Origin: Cymodocea nodosa
Taxonomy: Eukaryota > Streptophyta > Magnoliopsida > Alismatales > Cymodoceaceae
Assembly: GCA_036874045.1 (NCBI GenBank)
Contig: JAZBRI010000011.1
Location: 1,736,001-1,800,000 of the forward strand
DNA length: 64,000 nt
Direction of reading: 5' to 3'
Position numbers and translations under genes: made by a program. This document shows positions 10,042-21,335 of this stretch, piece after piece (positions within the stretch are counted from its first letter, which is position 1; every line of letters starts with the position of its first letter). The notes below the pieces were generated by a model. It had not been told where the DNA came from, searched no databases, and saw nothing but the letters and a program-made list of their open reading frames with translations.

Positions 10042-11515
10042 CTAAGTCATGGATATGTGCTAGATCAACCTCATATTCTATAGGTGGATAATCTTCATCT
10101 ACAGATAAACTATAATTTTCTACCCCCTCACCTTCATCCATAATGCTTAATAAGCTCACATTAAAATTTTCATTATCTAAAATTTTAACGTCTGGGTGAG
10201 ATTTAAAAATATTTAAATCAACCTTAGCATTGGCATATGTCATTTGCATAGACCCATCTCTACATCCTATATATGCATCTACTGTGGCTAGGAAGGGTCT
10301 TCCTAAAATAAGGGGCACATCCTACTTTCTACCAGGTGAAGGTTGATTTTCTAAGACAATAAAGTCTATGGGATAGACAAAATCTTTAATCTTAATCAAT
10401 ATGTTCTCAACAACTCCTAAGGGAGTTCTAAAAGAATGGTCAGCTAGTTGAATGAGAACCTTAGTGGGTTGAATACCATTAAGTCCTAGGTTCACATAAA
10501 CACCAGATGACATAACATTTACTCCTGCTCCTAAATCTATCAATGCTCTATCAAAATAGGTATCTCCAATTGTACAAGAGATGGTTGGAGTACCTGGATC
10601 ACTAAACTTCTTAGGCAAGTCTTGATAGAAATAGGCACTAACGGATTTAGCTAAGCACACTTTCATAGGTGTCTTCCTAGCTCGTTTCTTTGTACATAAT
10701 TCCTTTAAAAACTTGGCATAGGCAGGTATTTGCTCTATTGCATCTAGTAATGGAATGTTAATACTAACCTGTTCAAAGATTTCTCTCATCTTAATATTCT
10801 GATCAATATCCTTATGTGGAGTTCTTAATATATGGGGAAAAGGGGTAGGTTGACTTTCTAAAGGGATACTTACCTCGGATAACTTACCTTTACCCTTTTT
10901 ATCACCCAATAAAATTTCATTTTCAGATTCTTTATTTAGTTGATTGGATGAACCTAAATCATCTGTAGGAACACTCATCGGTACAAGAGAAGGAGTTTCC
11001 TTTTCAGGAATGCTCACCTCTCTCCCGGACCTTAAAACAACATAAGTTTCAATTGATTCATCCTCAACCAAGGATGTTGATCTTAAATCTATGTTTTCAT
11101 AACCATCTATGTCAATGGGGGCACTAGAGGCTTTTGCTAAGTTTAATAAATCCATAGAGGTGTTAAGTTCAACAATTGCCTTAGCTAAGTTTACTGAAGA
11201 TTCAGCATAGGAAATATTTCCTATAGGCTTTTCCATTTTAATTTCACAACTATAGCTACTAGTGTCATAAGCATCAGCATTATAATTTAAATTTGGCATA
11301 GATAGGCTAACATTAGAACTAGAACATGCACCTACTTTGCTATTTAGCATATAAAATGGGCAATTAGCATCAACGTGATTATTCAATTTGCATTTAGAAC
11401 ATGTAAGTGTCAAATCAAAACTAAATTCATCCATATTATAATTTAAATATTTATCCAGAATGGCATGCAAATTTTCAACTAAATAAACAAACCGAATGTA
11501 TTCAATCAAGCACAA
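10042..11515 (-). pseudogene. C pol N-terminus: zinc knuckle and aspartic protease
   Basis: This is the first coding block after the C leader. Near its start is a CX2CX4HX4C knuckle (CSKCKLNNHVDANC), then a long polar region including VVLRSGREV, which matches the TLRSG landmark that follows gag in ordinary Athila elements. Next comes YAKFLKELCTKKRAR, and then a retropepsin with the active-site segment ALIDLGAGVNVMSS (D-x-G as DLGA) and the ILGRPFLAT flap-distal motif. There is no capsid upstream. The domain order matches the pol half of an Athila gag-pol. It overlaps the RT block by a short frame change and is broken once or twice. Confidence 0.85.
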
Positions 11516-13395
11516 TCTTCAAGTGATTTAAGCAAATCTGCAACATAATAGAAAAATTGATAAACAATTATTTTTATTATTTTTTTACTTGAAACTTAAT
11601 TTTTCGTAGATTCATTCATTGACTATTCTATTATCATGCCACTAAATTCTAGATACAAACAGCAAAGCATATATCTTGCAAACATTGTATATAATTTGAG
11701 TTTCATCTAAAACAAGTAGTCATGGAATTTTTGAAACTAAACTGTACTACCTTGCCTTAAAAATTTTCTACAGAAATTCATATAGCATGTAAATTCACAA
11801 ATAAATACTCTTCTGAAAGGTAATTACTTCTAGTTTCTAAGAAAAATCAGAGACAAAAATTCCCAAAACTGAAGTGTTGTCAAAATCGGGTCAAACTCAG
11901 ATAACTCAGAATTCGTAATCTGCAGAACATGTCATCTTTAAAAAATTCCCCAGAAATTTATAAAAATCCAAATATAACGTATAATACCTTGTTTGAAAGA
12001 TAAACTACTGTAGTTTCGAGAAAAAATTACAAAAATAATTTTTAACTTAACATTTAATTGCAGTTTCGATTATAAGCATGTAGATAAAGAGAAATACCAG
12101 AAAAAATTGCACTCATAGAGAGTTCGGAAGGTTAGCCACCTATCCTTCCAGAAAGAAAATTTTTTTGGTTAACTGTTAACCTTCCGAAGAGTAGTAAAAC
12201 ATGAAGATTTCAGAAGGTTAACTACCTAACCTTCCAAAATGGCAAAAAAATTTCAGAAACCTTCCGATTTGGCTGAAAGCTAAATATCTCAACTTGAAAA
12301 AATCACACAGAAATTTATACAGCTCCAAAATTTACAATTAAATACTTGTATGAAAGGTAATTACTTCTAGTTTTTATAAAAAATCAGAGATAAAAATTTT
12401 CAAAACTAAAGTATTATCAAAATCATGTAAAACCTCAGACAACACAAATTCGTAATCTGCAGAACACATCATCTTAAAAAATTTCTCCAGAAATGTATAT
12501 AAATCCAAATATAACCTATAATACCTTGTTTGAAAGGTAAACTCGTGTAGTTTCATGGAAAAATTTCAAAAATAAGTTTTATTCAAATATGTATTTGCAG
12601 TTTCAAATATAAGAGTTCAGATAAAACTGTTCTACACCAGAAAATAACCATCCGAAAAATATCAGCGAAAATAACTATCCGATTTTACTATTCAATCGGA
12701 TAGTTATGGGTGTAACTATCTGATTTTACTGTACAATCGGATAGTTATGCCCATAACCATCCGATTTTCATAATGTTGGTTAAATCTGATATGCCAACTT
12801 TAAAAAATCACACAGAAATTTATATAAATCCAAATGAAGCATATAAATACTCGTTGGAAAGATAATTTCATCTAGTTTCTGGAAAAAATCACTGAATTAA
12901 ATTTTAAATAACTTCATAATATCATATTTTCAAAATTCATTAGCATAAACCTATCCAGAATTTTGTAAAACATCCCTATTTTCTAAGATTTTTATCTTTT
13001 AACATACTAATCAGAATTTTATGCATAAGTACTCAAAAGAAATCTCAGAAATCGAATATTTCAGGAAAAATATCATAAAAATGAGTTCTAATCTCGTGCA
13101 CATCAAAAAATTTAAATTTCCAGACAAACAGATTTTGTCTTAATAATTTGTACACAAAGATTATCATTACTCCATTAAGCTACTTGTCACCAAATCATAA
13201 ACTTGAATTAAACATGTAACAAGAAATTCAGATAACAAAGAATTGAACACATAGAACGGCCAATCCATGTATCCATTTCTTTGCAAACAAACAAAGAAAA
13301 ATAATAACTCAACAAGAAAACAAATGAAACTAAAACAATTTAAAGGATATTAAATCTTGCAAATCATCTAATAAATCATTTTAAAGCACCAAAAC
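11516..13395 (-). other. C leader between primer site and pol, dyad-rich
   Basis: About 1.9 kb without a credible gene. Between 12110 and 12780 it carries many inverted pairs of the types TAACCTTCCGA and TAACTATCCGA, including a perfect 14-bp stem at 12671-12684/12694-12707 and a longer imperfect stem at 12706-12754. The part 11700-12600 also contains two diverged copies of a roughly 500-base unit (compare 11870-12010 with 12400-12550), both with AAATTCGTAATCTGCAGAAC. Confidence 0.65.
12671..12707. repeat. Perfect 14-bp hairpin in the C leader
   Basis: ATAACTATCCGATT at 12671-12684 pairs with AATCGGATAGTTAT at 12694-12707 around a nine-base loop. It is followed at once by a second, imperfect stem with ATGGGTGTAACTATC and GATAGTTATGCCCAT arms (12706-12754). 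The core is the same as in family A LTR hairpins. Confidence 0.85.
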
Positions 13396-13413
13396 TCCCC
13401 GGCAACAGCGCCA
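13396..13413 (-). other. Primer-binding site of C (tRNA-Asp type)
   Basis: The minus strand reads TGGCGCTGTTGCCGGGGA, six bases inside the LTR end. It is complementary to a plant tRNA-Asp 3' end apart from one likely mismatch. This type of primer is characteristic of Athila-like elements. Confidence 0.85.
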
Positions 13414-13419
13414 AAAACT

Positions 13420-15552
13420 TGTAACGCTTTTATGTGTCGTTAAATTAATGGCAAAAGTGTAAATTTTACATTTATAACCGTAAGCGCACGGTGCCTATTG
13501 TAATAAGCATGTGCAAGTATGGGTCGAATTCACAAGGAGTTTGTCTTAAATAATTTTATTAAAATAATTATCTGATTAAATATCCACATATAATTAAACT
13601 CTAATTACTTAATATTAATATACAAATTTCGTAGCACAATTAAGGTTTATAAGATTACCCCAAAATCCAATTAGTTATGATAAGATATTAAAGAAATCAA
13701 TGAGTATTAATCCGGAAATCACAGAATTTATGCTCAAATTTTAACTCCAATAACTTCCAACTTGAACTTTTAGAAATCCAAAATAAATAATGATTAAAAG
13801 ATCCTCGGAATATCTTTCAAATGGCTATAATTTCGTGGATTAACACAAATTAAAACGCTAGCAATAACTTATTTAAGAAAGGAGCGCAGACGGTTATGGA
13901 AACTTTCCAAAAACGCACCTTCGGTTCAAAAATCAAATCTCTGTCAAATCTTCATGAAATGCTACGAAATAAGCGCGCCTTGAAAGTAGATCCCTTACAC
14001 TAACAAGGAAAATTTACAGAACTGAATTCCACAAAATACACAATGCAAGCATAGCATAGGCGTCGAGCTAAAAACTAGCACTCAACAGAGACTCAAAACT
14101 GCTGATACCTTCACAAAATAAAATCGAAAAGCTTTGAAAAACATTCTAAAAAATTCTAAAACTTTGTAAACTTGTTCTACATTCATTATACTTACAAAAC
14201 GAAATAAAAAATGGAATTTATAGATGATGAACAAGTAGATACAATTCGAAGAAAAACTACTAATAATCTGGCCATCTAAGAACGGAAAACTACCTTCACA
14301 ATTCACATCATCACATTCATACACACTAAACATATAATATGAACTCAATCCTGATATCAATTAACATCAAAACAGTATGTGATCTTTGATATAGAACATT
14401 TGAAATAAAGATTTATGCATAGAATTTCGTCCTTCCACATACTCAAATTATACTCATACATATAAAATTGTAAAACATGAAAACTAGTATGAGGATCTCT
14501 CCTTTCCATCATACCTTTTAATCCTCCATGTTTCTTCAAGCAATGACTTCCCAAAGTCCTTGAAATCGATGCTCCACAGGGCTGTCACCACCTGTAGCAC
14601 GTCCAAGTGAAGCTTCTAAGGTTGCCATGAAGAAGAGTGGTGCACGTCCTCAAGAACTTGCCTCCAAGACCCACAACTTTGGCTTCCACATCTACGAATG
14701 GTGCTTCCGATGACTCAACCTTGAAGATCCTAACCTTTTGCTCCACTTCAAATCAGTCACACGAGCCTCCCAATCCACCAAGATGAACGCCCAAGAAGAT
14801 CCTAACGTATGGCCGTCTGAATTGAAGAGAAGGTGTCTTCTAGGAGTGGAAGACACCAAAGCTCACCATTCTTGAAGGGAGCTTGTTCAAGATCAAGGGG
14901 AAGATGGGACTTTCCGGATGGAGATGCTGGAATGGCTGGAACCGTCGGCTGCAATGCGTTGGAAGAGGAGGAGATAGCCTAGAATTGAGTGGTCAAACAC
15001 TTTAAATACTCTAGGCTTTTGTTGCTTGGGCTGCAATAAGTTGCATCCAATGGCCTACGTTTTTTCCTCTTTAATCCACCTTGATTTCATGATTTATTGA
15101 CCTATAAAACTCAAAACCAAGTTGGATGCACATATACATTGAATATAAATCATATGATGCAAATATAGTATACATGCATGCATGAGTTGCCATATATGGA
15201 AAGTTGCCAAATTAGGAAGGTTTTGGTCTACAACTTTTTCACATGTACATACATGAATTACTTAAAGTTCTTTAGTTTAACATCATATTTAAGTGATTTG
15301 GCAATCATACAATGTATATAAAGTCATACATTGAAGAATTATAAGAATTATGTCTAATACAAGGGCTATTGACTAGGTGTTTAATTGATAAATGATAAAT
15401 TTGTACATTATCAACTATTTAATCCCTAATTCATGCATATGTCTAAAAATATGATTTTCATGTAATCCTTTATAAGAACATATATAATGATGACTTATAA
15501 TCCTTAACATGCTGAATTAACATATATAAAATGCACAAATTGATACTTTACA
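13420..15552 (-). repeat. 5' LTR of C
   Basis: 2133 bp with inverted termini TGTAA/TTACA. In the element's sense it starts TGTAAAGTATC at 15552 and ends GCGTTACA at 13420, next to the primer site. A GC-richer block (14560-15000) probably belongs to the transcribed part. A TATTTAAA near 14998-15008 on the minus strand is a possible TATA box. Small open frames at 14082-14554 show no domain and I do not call them. No second copy of this LTR exists in the window, so LTR-based dating is not possible. Confidence 0.88.
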
Positions 15553-15655
15553 CCAATAAAACCCACATTACAGAATTTTTGCAGTAGTTTTCCCTGAACC
15601 AAAATGCCCTCCACAAGCTTGGTCATGACAGAAAGACAATATGCTTGGATATTCA
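15553..15655 (-). repeat. Right copy of the 103-bp duplication flanking element C
   Basis: This matches 1397-1499 with one difference and directly abuts the first base of the C LTR. Together the two copies bracket C the way a target duplication would, but at about twenty times the usual length of five bases. Confidence 0.85.
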
Positions 15656-18600
15656 GTTTCTGGAACACACCTCCTTAAAACCAGATCAGGACATTTCTTA
15701 AATAAGTATGGGTCTTCCCAATAGTAGTATTTTACTCTTGAGAAAAATAATTTCTTATCCTGTCTATTCCAATCCTTAGGTGTTAGACCAGTAACTAAAT
15801 AATTAACTATGTCTGCATATCATGGTATTGTGTTGATGATCATTAATTGTTCATTAGGAAAATTATCCTTAATTTCAACATTTGATTTTTCTATTTGTAA
15901 TCTTGATAAATGATCTGCTACTACATTCTCACAACCTTTTTTATCTTTAATTTCTAGATCAAATTCTTGCAATAATAATTTCCATCGGATCAATCTAGAT
16001 TTAGTTTCTTTTTTCTTTATTAGATGTTTTAGAGCTGAATTATTCAAGTATACTATTACTTTGGCTCCAATCAGATATGATATAAACTTTTCTAAAGAAA
16101 ACACAACAGCTAATAATTCTTTTTCAGTAGTTGTGTAATTAACTTGAACATTATTTAAGGTTTTCTTCGCATAATGAATCACTCTAGGAGATTTTTTATC
16201 TTCTGTCCTAACACTGCTCCTATAGCAAAATAAGAAGCATCGCACATTAATTCAAATGGATAGTTCCAATCAGGTCCTTGAATTATAGGAGTTGAAATTA
16301 AGCTTGTCTTAAGTCTGAAAATGCTTCCTTGCAATTTTTATCAAAGTTAAATGGAATATCTTTTAATAGATTAGTTAAAGGTCTAGCTATCTTGCTAAAG
16401 TCTTTAATAAATCTTCTATAAAAACCAGCATGTCCTAGAAATGATCTAATATCTTTTACTGATTTAGGTTCTGGTTGATTAGAAATTAGTTCTATTTTAG
16501 CTTTATCTACTTCCAACCCTTTCTTAGAAACAACATGCCCTAAGACTATTCCTTGTTTAACCATGAAGTGACATTTTTCCCAATTTAAAACCAGATTCTT
16601 TTCCACACATCGTTTTAATATTAAGTCTAAATTTTTTAAACAAACTTCATATGAGTTGCCATATACAGTAAAATCATCCATAAATATTTCTAAAAATTCT
16701 TCAGTCATTCCAGTAAATATGCCTTGCATACACCTTTGAAAGGTAGTTGGCGCATTGCATAATCCGAATGGCATTTTCTTAAAAGCATAAGTTCCACTAG
16801 GACAGGTGAAAGTTGTTTTCTCTTGATCCTCTAATGCTATTGGAATTTGATTATACCCTGAATACCTGTCTAAGAAATAAAAATATTCTTGCCTTGCTAA
16901 TCTTTCCAGCATTTGATCTATAAAAGGTAAAGGAAAATGATCTTTCTTAGTCACAGCATTCAGCTTTCTATAGTCTATACATACTCTCTAGCCTGATTGA
17001 ATTCTAGTAGGTATCAAGTCTTGACTTTCATTCCTAATAACTGTTAATCCTGATTTCTTGGGAACTACATGGATTGGACTAACCCACAAGCTATCATAAA
17101 TCGGATAAATTATGTCATTATCTAACCATTTCACTATTTCCTTCCTGACTACTTCTTTAAGGTTCGGATTTAATCTCCTCTCAGGAATTCTAACAGGTTT
17201 AGCATTCTCTTCTAAATATATGTGGTGACAGCATAAAGTTGAACTTAACCCTTTTATATCAATCATAGTCCATCCTATTGCTTCTTTATAACTTTTTACT
17301 ACATCTTTTAATTTAGCTATTTGATCCTCTTTTAAATCTGAAGCAATAATGATTGGATAGGTTTGTTTATCTTTCAGAAATATATAGGTTAATTCAGGAG
17401 GTAAAGGTTTTAATTCTAAATGTTGCCCATCAGAAACTAGAGCTCCTAATTGAACATCATCATTTTCTAAATTAATTTCTTCTAGATCTCCTTCTATATT
17501 TATGCTTTCACTTTTTCTAAAATTTCAGAATTGATTTGCCTATTTAATTCTTCTTGAATCACATCATCTTACATATCTCCTTCATCCTCTAAAAAGTCTA
17601 TGGTATGTAAGGACATTTCTAACTCCTCAAACCTTTCTGGTTTGAAAATATTTAATTGAGCATCCTCATTACCATATGCTAATTTCATTACTCTAGTCTT
17701 ACAATTTATAACAGCCCCTGATGTTGCTAAAAATGGCCTTCCCAAAATTAAAGATGTATCACTATTTTTATGCTTAATTTGTTGGGAATCCAGAATTACA
17801 ATATCAATAGGATATATAAAATTTTTAATTTTAATTAAGACATCCTCTATTTTTACTCTAAGGTATCTTATACTTCTATCAGCTAATTGAATAACCGTAC
17901 TAGTAGGAGTTAAGCCTTCTAATCCTAAGGACGCAAATATATCACTAGGCATAACATTTATACCTGCACCTAAGTCTATTAAGGTTCTTTCTAGAATGGT
18001 ATTTCCTATGGTGCATGATATAACATGAATTTCAAGATCAGATAACTTTTTAGAAATTTGTGGCAGAAATAGGGAACCACTTTGCTTAGCTAAAAAGACC
18101 TTCTAAGAACTTTTCGCTCTCTTTTCTTAGTACACCAATCCTTAAGAAATTTAGCAGAAGATGGCATTTTTTGTAATAGATTTAACAAAGGAATGTTAAC
18201 TTGTACTTTTTCAAAAATTTCTCTGATTTTTTCTTGTTTTTCAGGTATTGTTTGTTGTAATCTTTCAGGATAGGGTGCTAAAGATTGTGATTTCAAAGAT
18301 TCTTTTTCTTTCAGTTGATTTGTTTGATCATTTTTAGCTTCATTAGCAAATTCAGATTGTTCTTTAGTGATTTCTAGATTTTCAACTATTACATTTTCAT
18401 TATCATTTTGATTTTTACTCTTATCCACCTTCATATCATTTTCATTTTGAGTTCTTGGTGGTATATCAGTTCCAGATCTTAATGTTACACATACATCTTC
18501 CAAATTTTCGTTACTCTCATGATGTTTTTGTATATCATTTTCTTGATTATGATCTTTAATTGTTTTTAGTTTTAAAGTGCATTCTTTAAATTCTCTTGCA

Positions 18601-19163
18601 TTAGGATTTTCTATTTGCTGTATATTTTGCAAATTATGCAGGTTTATTACATTATAATTTTCATTGTCCTATTGCATAACTTGTATTTTCATTGTATATT
18701 CATCTAATGCTTTTAATTTTCTTTCCAAATCATCCAATTTCATTGCATTCAATTTTTGATCTATTTTCATTATGGTTTTTTCAGTTTCGTAAATTATATC
18801 CTTACTAGGTTCTGAATATGCTTCCTTATAATTTAATTGGTTAACTTCTTGTTGCTGACACACAAAGTATTCTAGTTTGTCTAGGTTTTGCTCTATACTA
18901 TGCTCTAATCTGTCATACCTATCCTAAACTTCAATGTCTCTCAACATATTACACATTCTATACTGACCATCAGTTGGGTAAACTATAGGATTCTCATACT
19001 CGACTCTATTATACTAAGGATAATTCATTTGTTGTTTATGGGATCTAACCATCTGTAAACGTCTCAATTTCAAACAGTCAGAAATGTTGTGTCCTTCAGA
19101 ATTGCAGAATTCACATATGCTAATTACAGGTTTTAGAAATCTTTGAGCATAAGCATATGCCAT
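15553..19163 (-). pseudogene. A3 pol: zinc knuckle, protease, RT, RNase H, integrase N-terminus
   Basis: On the minus strand from the likely start (MAYAYAQ segment at 19163) the order is as follows. A CX2CX4HX4C knuckle comes within the first 30 codons, followed by a long polar, lysine/glutamate-rich region with VTLRSGTDIPP near 18470. The protease region follows with its active-site neighbourhood near 17950-18000 and [11 protein letters not shown] near 17730. RT blocks lie at 16300-17270 ([37 protein letters not shown]). RNase H lies at 15815-16250 and the start of integrase at 15553-15815. It is broken in about ten places, and the rest of integrase lies beyond C at 398-1499. Confidence 0.87.
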
Positions 19164-19252
19164 ATTCTCAATTATAGAAGAAAACACACAACTCTGGCTA
19201 TTAAAACGAAACAGCTCTAACAGCTGCTTATATTAATTCAGTTCAATTCAAT

Positions 19253-19270
19253 TCCTCAGCAACAACGCCA
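19253..19270 (-). other. Primer-binding site of A3
   Basis: The minus strand reads TGGCGTTGTTGCTGAGGA, eight bases inside the LTR end. It is a decayed tRNA-Asp-type site, aligned with the better-preserved sites of A4 and A1. Only about 90 bases separate it from the pol start. Confidence 0.8.
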
Positions 19271-19277
19271 TAGAACT

Positions 19278-21335
19278 TGTTTGTGTTTTCCCAGCACGAC
19301 ACCAGAATATCTGATTTGATCTCCAATAATGTACCAGAAAAACTTGGATTTGTTACTTCTGTTTTTACTTAGTTAATTTATCTTTATGCCTATTCTTTCT
19401 TTTAGAAGTAAACAAACAACCTTTAATACAATTTAGATATTAATTCTAATTTGTACTTTAACTACAAGTGCACAGTGTCTATTGTATTAGTGTGCAAGTA
19501 CAAGTCGATCCCATAGGGAATTGCTAAAGAACTTGAGAACTGTTTGTTTGTTAATCATCAAATTTATATATTCAATAAGCTCTCCGTTGAATTACAGTTA
19601 ACTCAACGGACAAAGTTCGTTGAGTTATGGCTAACTCAATGGACTAACCTCGTGGACTTAAGTTAACTCCACGAGCTGGTCTTTTCTTTTTAACACTGCT
19701 ATTTACAAAGGAATTCGGCCAACCATTGGGCGATTCCACAGATTGTAAATAACATCAATTAAGCTCTTTAATGTTAGTTAACATTGGATTTATCATTAAG
19801 CAATACTAACACTTAGATAATTCAAACAGTAACCATTAAAATCTTTAAGTCTTTTGAACGAACCAATTTCAGTAAATTGTAAAACTAAAACAACATAAAA
19901 CAATCACAACACTAACAAAGATAACATTAATTATGATACAACACAAACAATACAATACTCAAATACAACATACAAACATAGATAAATTGTCTTTGGTATT
20001 TTTGTTTTAATATGAACATGGAAATGGGTGAAAGGTGAAATGTAAAGTAATCTCACTTGATAGTAAATACTTCCGACACTACTTGTAACACGATTACACC
20101 ACTGAAAATTAAATCACTTACAATTCTGTCTCCTCTCCCTATAGAATCGTGAGTCCAGAATTGCAAGGTGATCTCCTCTTCAGCATACAGGCATCAACCC
20201 GAAGCCAAGGCTAAAAGCTTTATGATCTCCTGAAATATGAGTCTGCGCTTGGTGAAAATGGCTTCCCTTCCTACGATGCGATCACTCCTCACAGTGGTTG
20301 TCAGGCACTATGTTTAGCTCGGAATCGACCCGACATCAAGAAAGTATTCTCACAGACCTCCAATAGTTGGTGATTATGGTGGTGGTAACAATAGTTGGTG
20401 TGGTACTTTGGAGAATTGCTGATACTGCCTGTAGAAAGCTTGGTGCTCCTCTGTACACACTAGCTGTCCATCGATCACACCCTTCTTTTTTTTCTTCTTT
20501 TCTTTTATATTTCTTCATTAGTAACTACTTCTGCTTGAATGGTCGGTTGGATTTCTTTCATTCGTATCAAAGGTGATGATTTCTTCTCCCTACGTACTAT
20601 GTGCAAACGTGGTTTTTCTCTTCCAACTATCTGTTCCTACAACCGCTACAGTGGCATATTAGAAAATACATAGTCTGTGGAGTACAGATAACTCAACAGA
20701 CTTTCTTCGTTGATTTAACTATAAAACATGTGCATAAATTTAACTATCCGATGCTCAGGTGCATTTCGGATACTTACAAACTTAACTATCCGATGCTCAG
20801 ATGCATTTTAGATAGTTACAGATAACTCACCGATATATAACTTAAGTAAATCTACCAAATCTCGACACATGTCAGCAGCAGTTTAATCATAAAATAACAT
20901 TTCGGAGAGTTATAAATATAACTATCTGATGCCCAACTGCAATTTCAGATAGTTATAGATAACTCACCGAAAGTTCACTTAAGTCATGCATTATGGTTTC
21001 GACACGTGTACCTTAGGAAATAATAAACTATTCTCTTAAAACATAACTATTTAGCAATTTAAACATAAATATCCGATACATGTTCGATTTGTTAAACATA
21101 ACTATCCGAAATATCAGAAAATTAGGATACTTAAGAATTTCACAGCTTGCAACTTACCGACAGTTCAGAAATATACTAAATTAACATTAATTCCCCAAAA
21201 GTAAGCAGATTCTTCAATTAAAGCATATAACAGTGCAATTATAACATAACGGCTTAATCCTCATATGATAAGCTAAATATTATGCAATTAATCATCATTT
21301 AACCATTAATAATATGCACTTTTTCATTCTAAACA
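19278..21335 (-). repeat. 5' LTR of A3
   Basis: 2058 bp, from TGTTTAGAATG at 21335 (minus sense) to CACAAACA at 19278. It carries two 43-bp dyad repeats (20735-20825) and the GTTGAGTTA dyads (19585-19670). Near its inner end (about 19305-19345) are some 34 extra bases absent from A4, A9 and A2, bounded by ACCAGAA-like repeats. It lies inside the post-integrase ORF of A4. Confidence 0.9.

Larger units (their letters stand above)
1500..15552 (-). mobile_element. C: Athila-like Ty3/gypsy element with a single LTR
   Basis: The element is minus-oriented. It has a 5' LTR at 13420-15552 (termini TGTAA/TTACA), a primer site at 13396-13413 and a non-coding leader. Pol lies at 7079-11515 and gag at 5515-6810, that is, after pol. 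A long 3' UTR ends in a polypurine tract at 1500-1511. There is no 3' LTR: the sequence passes from the tract straight into A3 integrase. Solo LTR A9 sits in the 3' UTR. Pol resembles family A at motif level but its sequence and LTR are clearly different, so this is a second family. Pol and gag carry roughly ten breaks together. Confidence 0.85.
1..21335 (-). mobile_element. A3: Athila-like Ty3/gypsy element (family A), split by element C
   Basis: A3 occupies 1-1499 and 15553-21335, with element C (1500-15552) inserted in its integrase region. Its right end is a complete 5' LTR (19278-21335, termini TGTTT/AAACA) and its left end runs out of the window. The order on the minus strand is LTR, primer site, zinc-knuckle/protease/RT/RNase H/integrase, then the AT-rich post-pol region. 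It is inserted into the post-integrase ORF of A4: the base after 21335 continues the A4 reading, with flank TGAGC. The coding part is broken in roughly ten or more places, so it is a fossil. Confidence 0.88.

Noticed and set aside
14082-14554. ORFs inside the C LTR
   Set aside because: No domain, AT-rich, located in a regulatory LTR region with no second copy for comparison.
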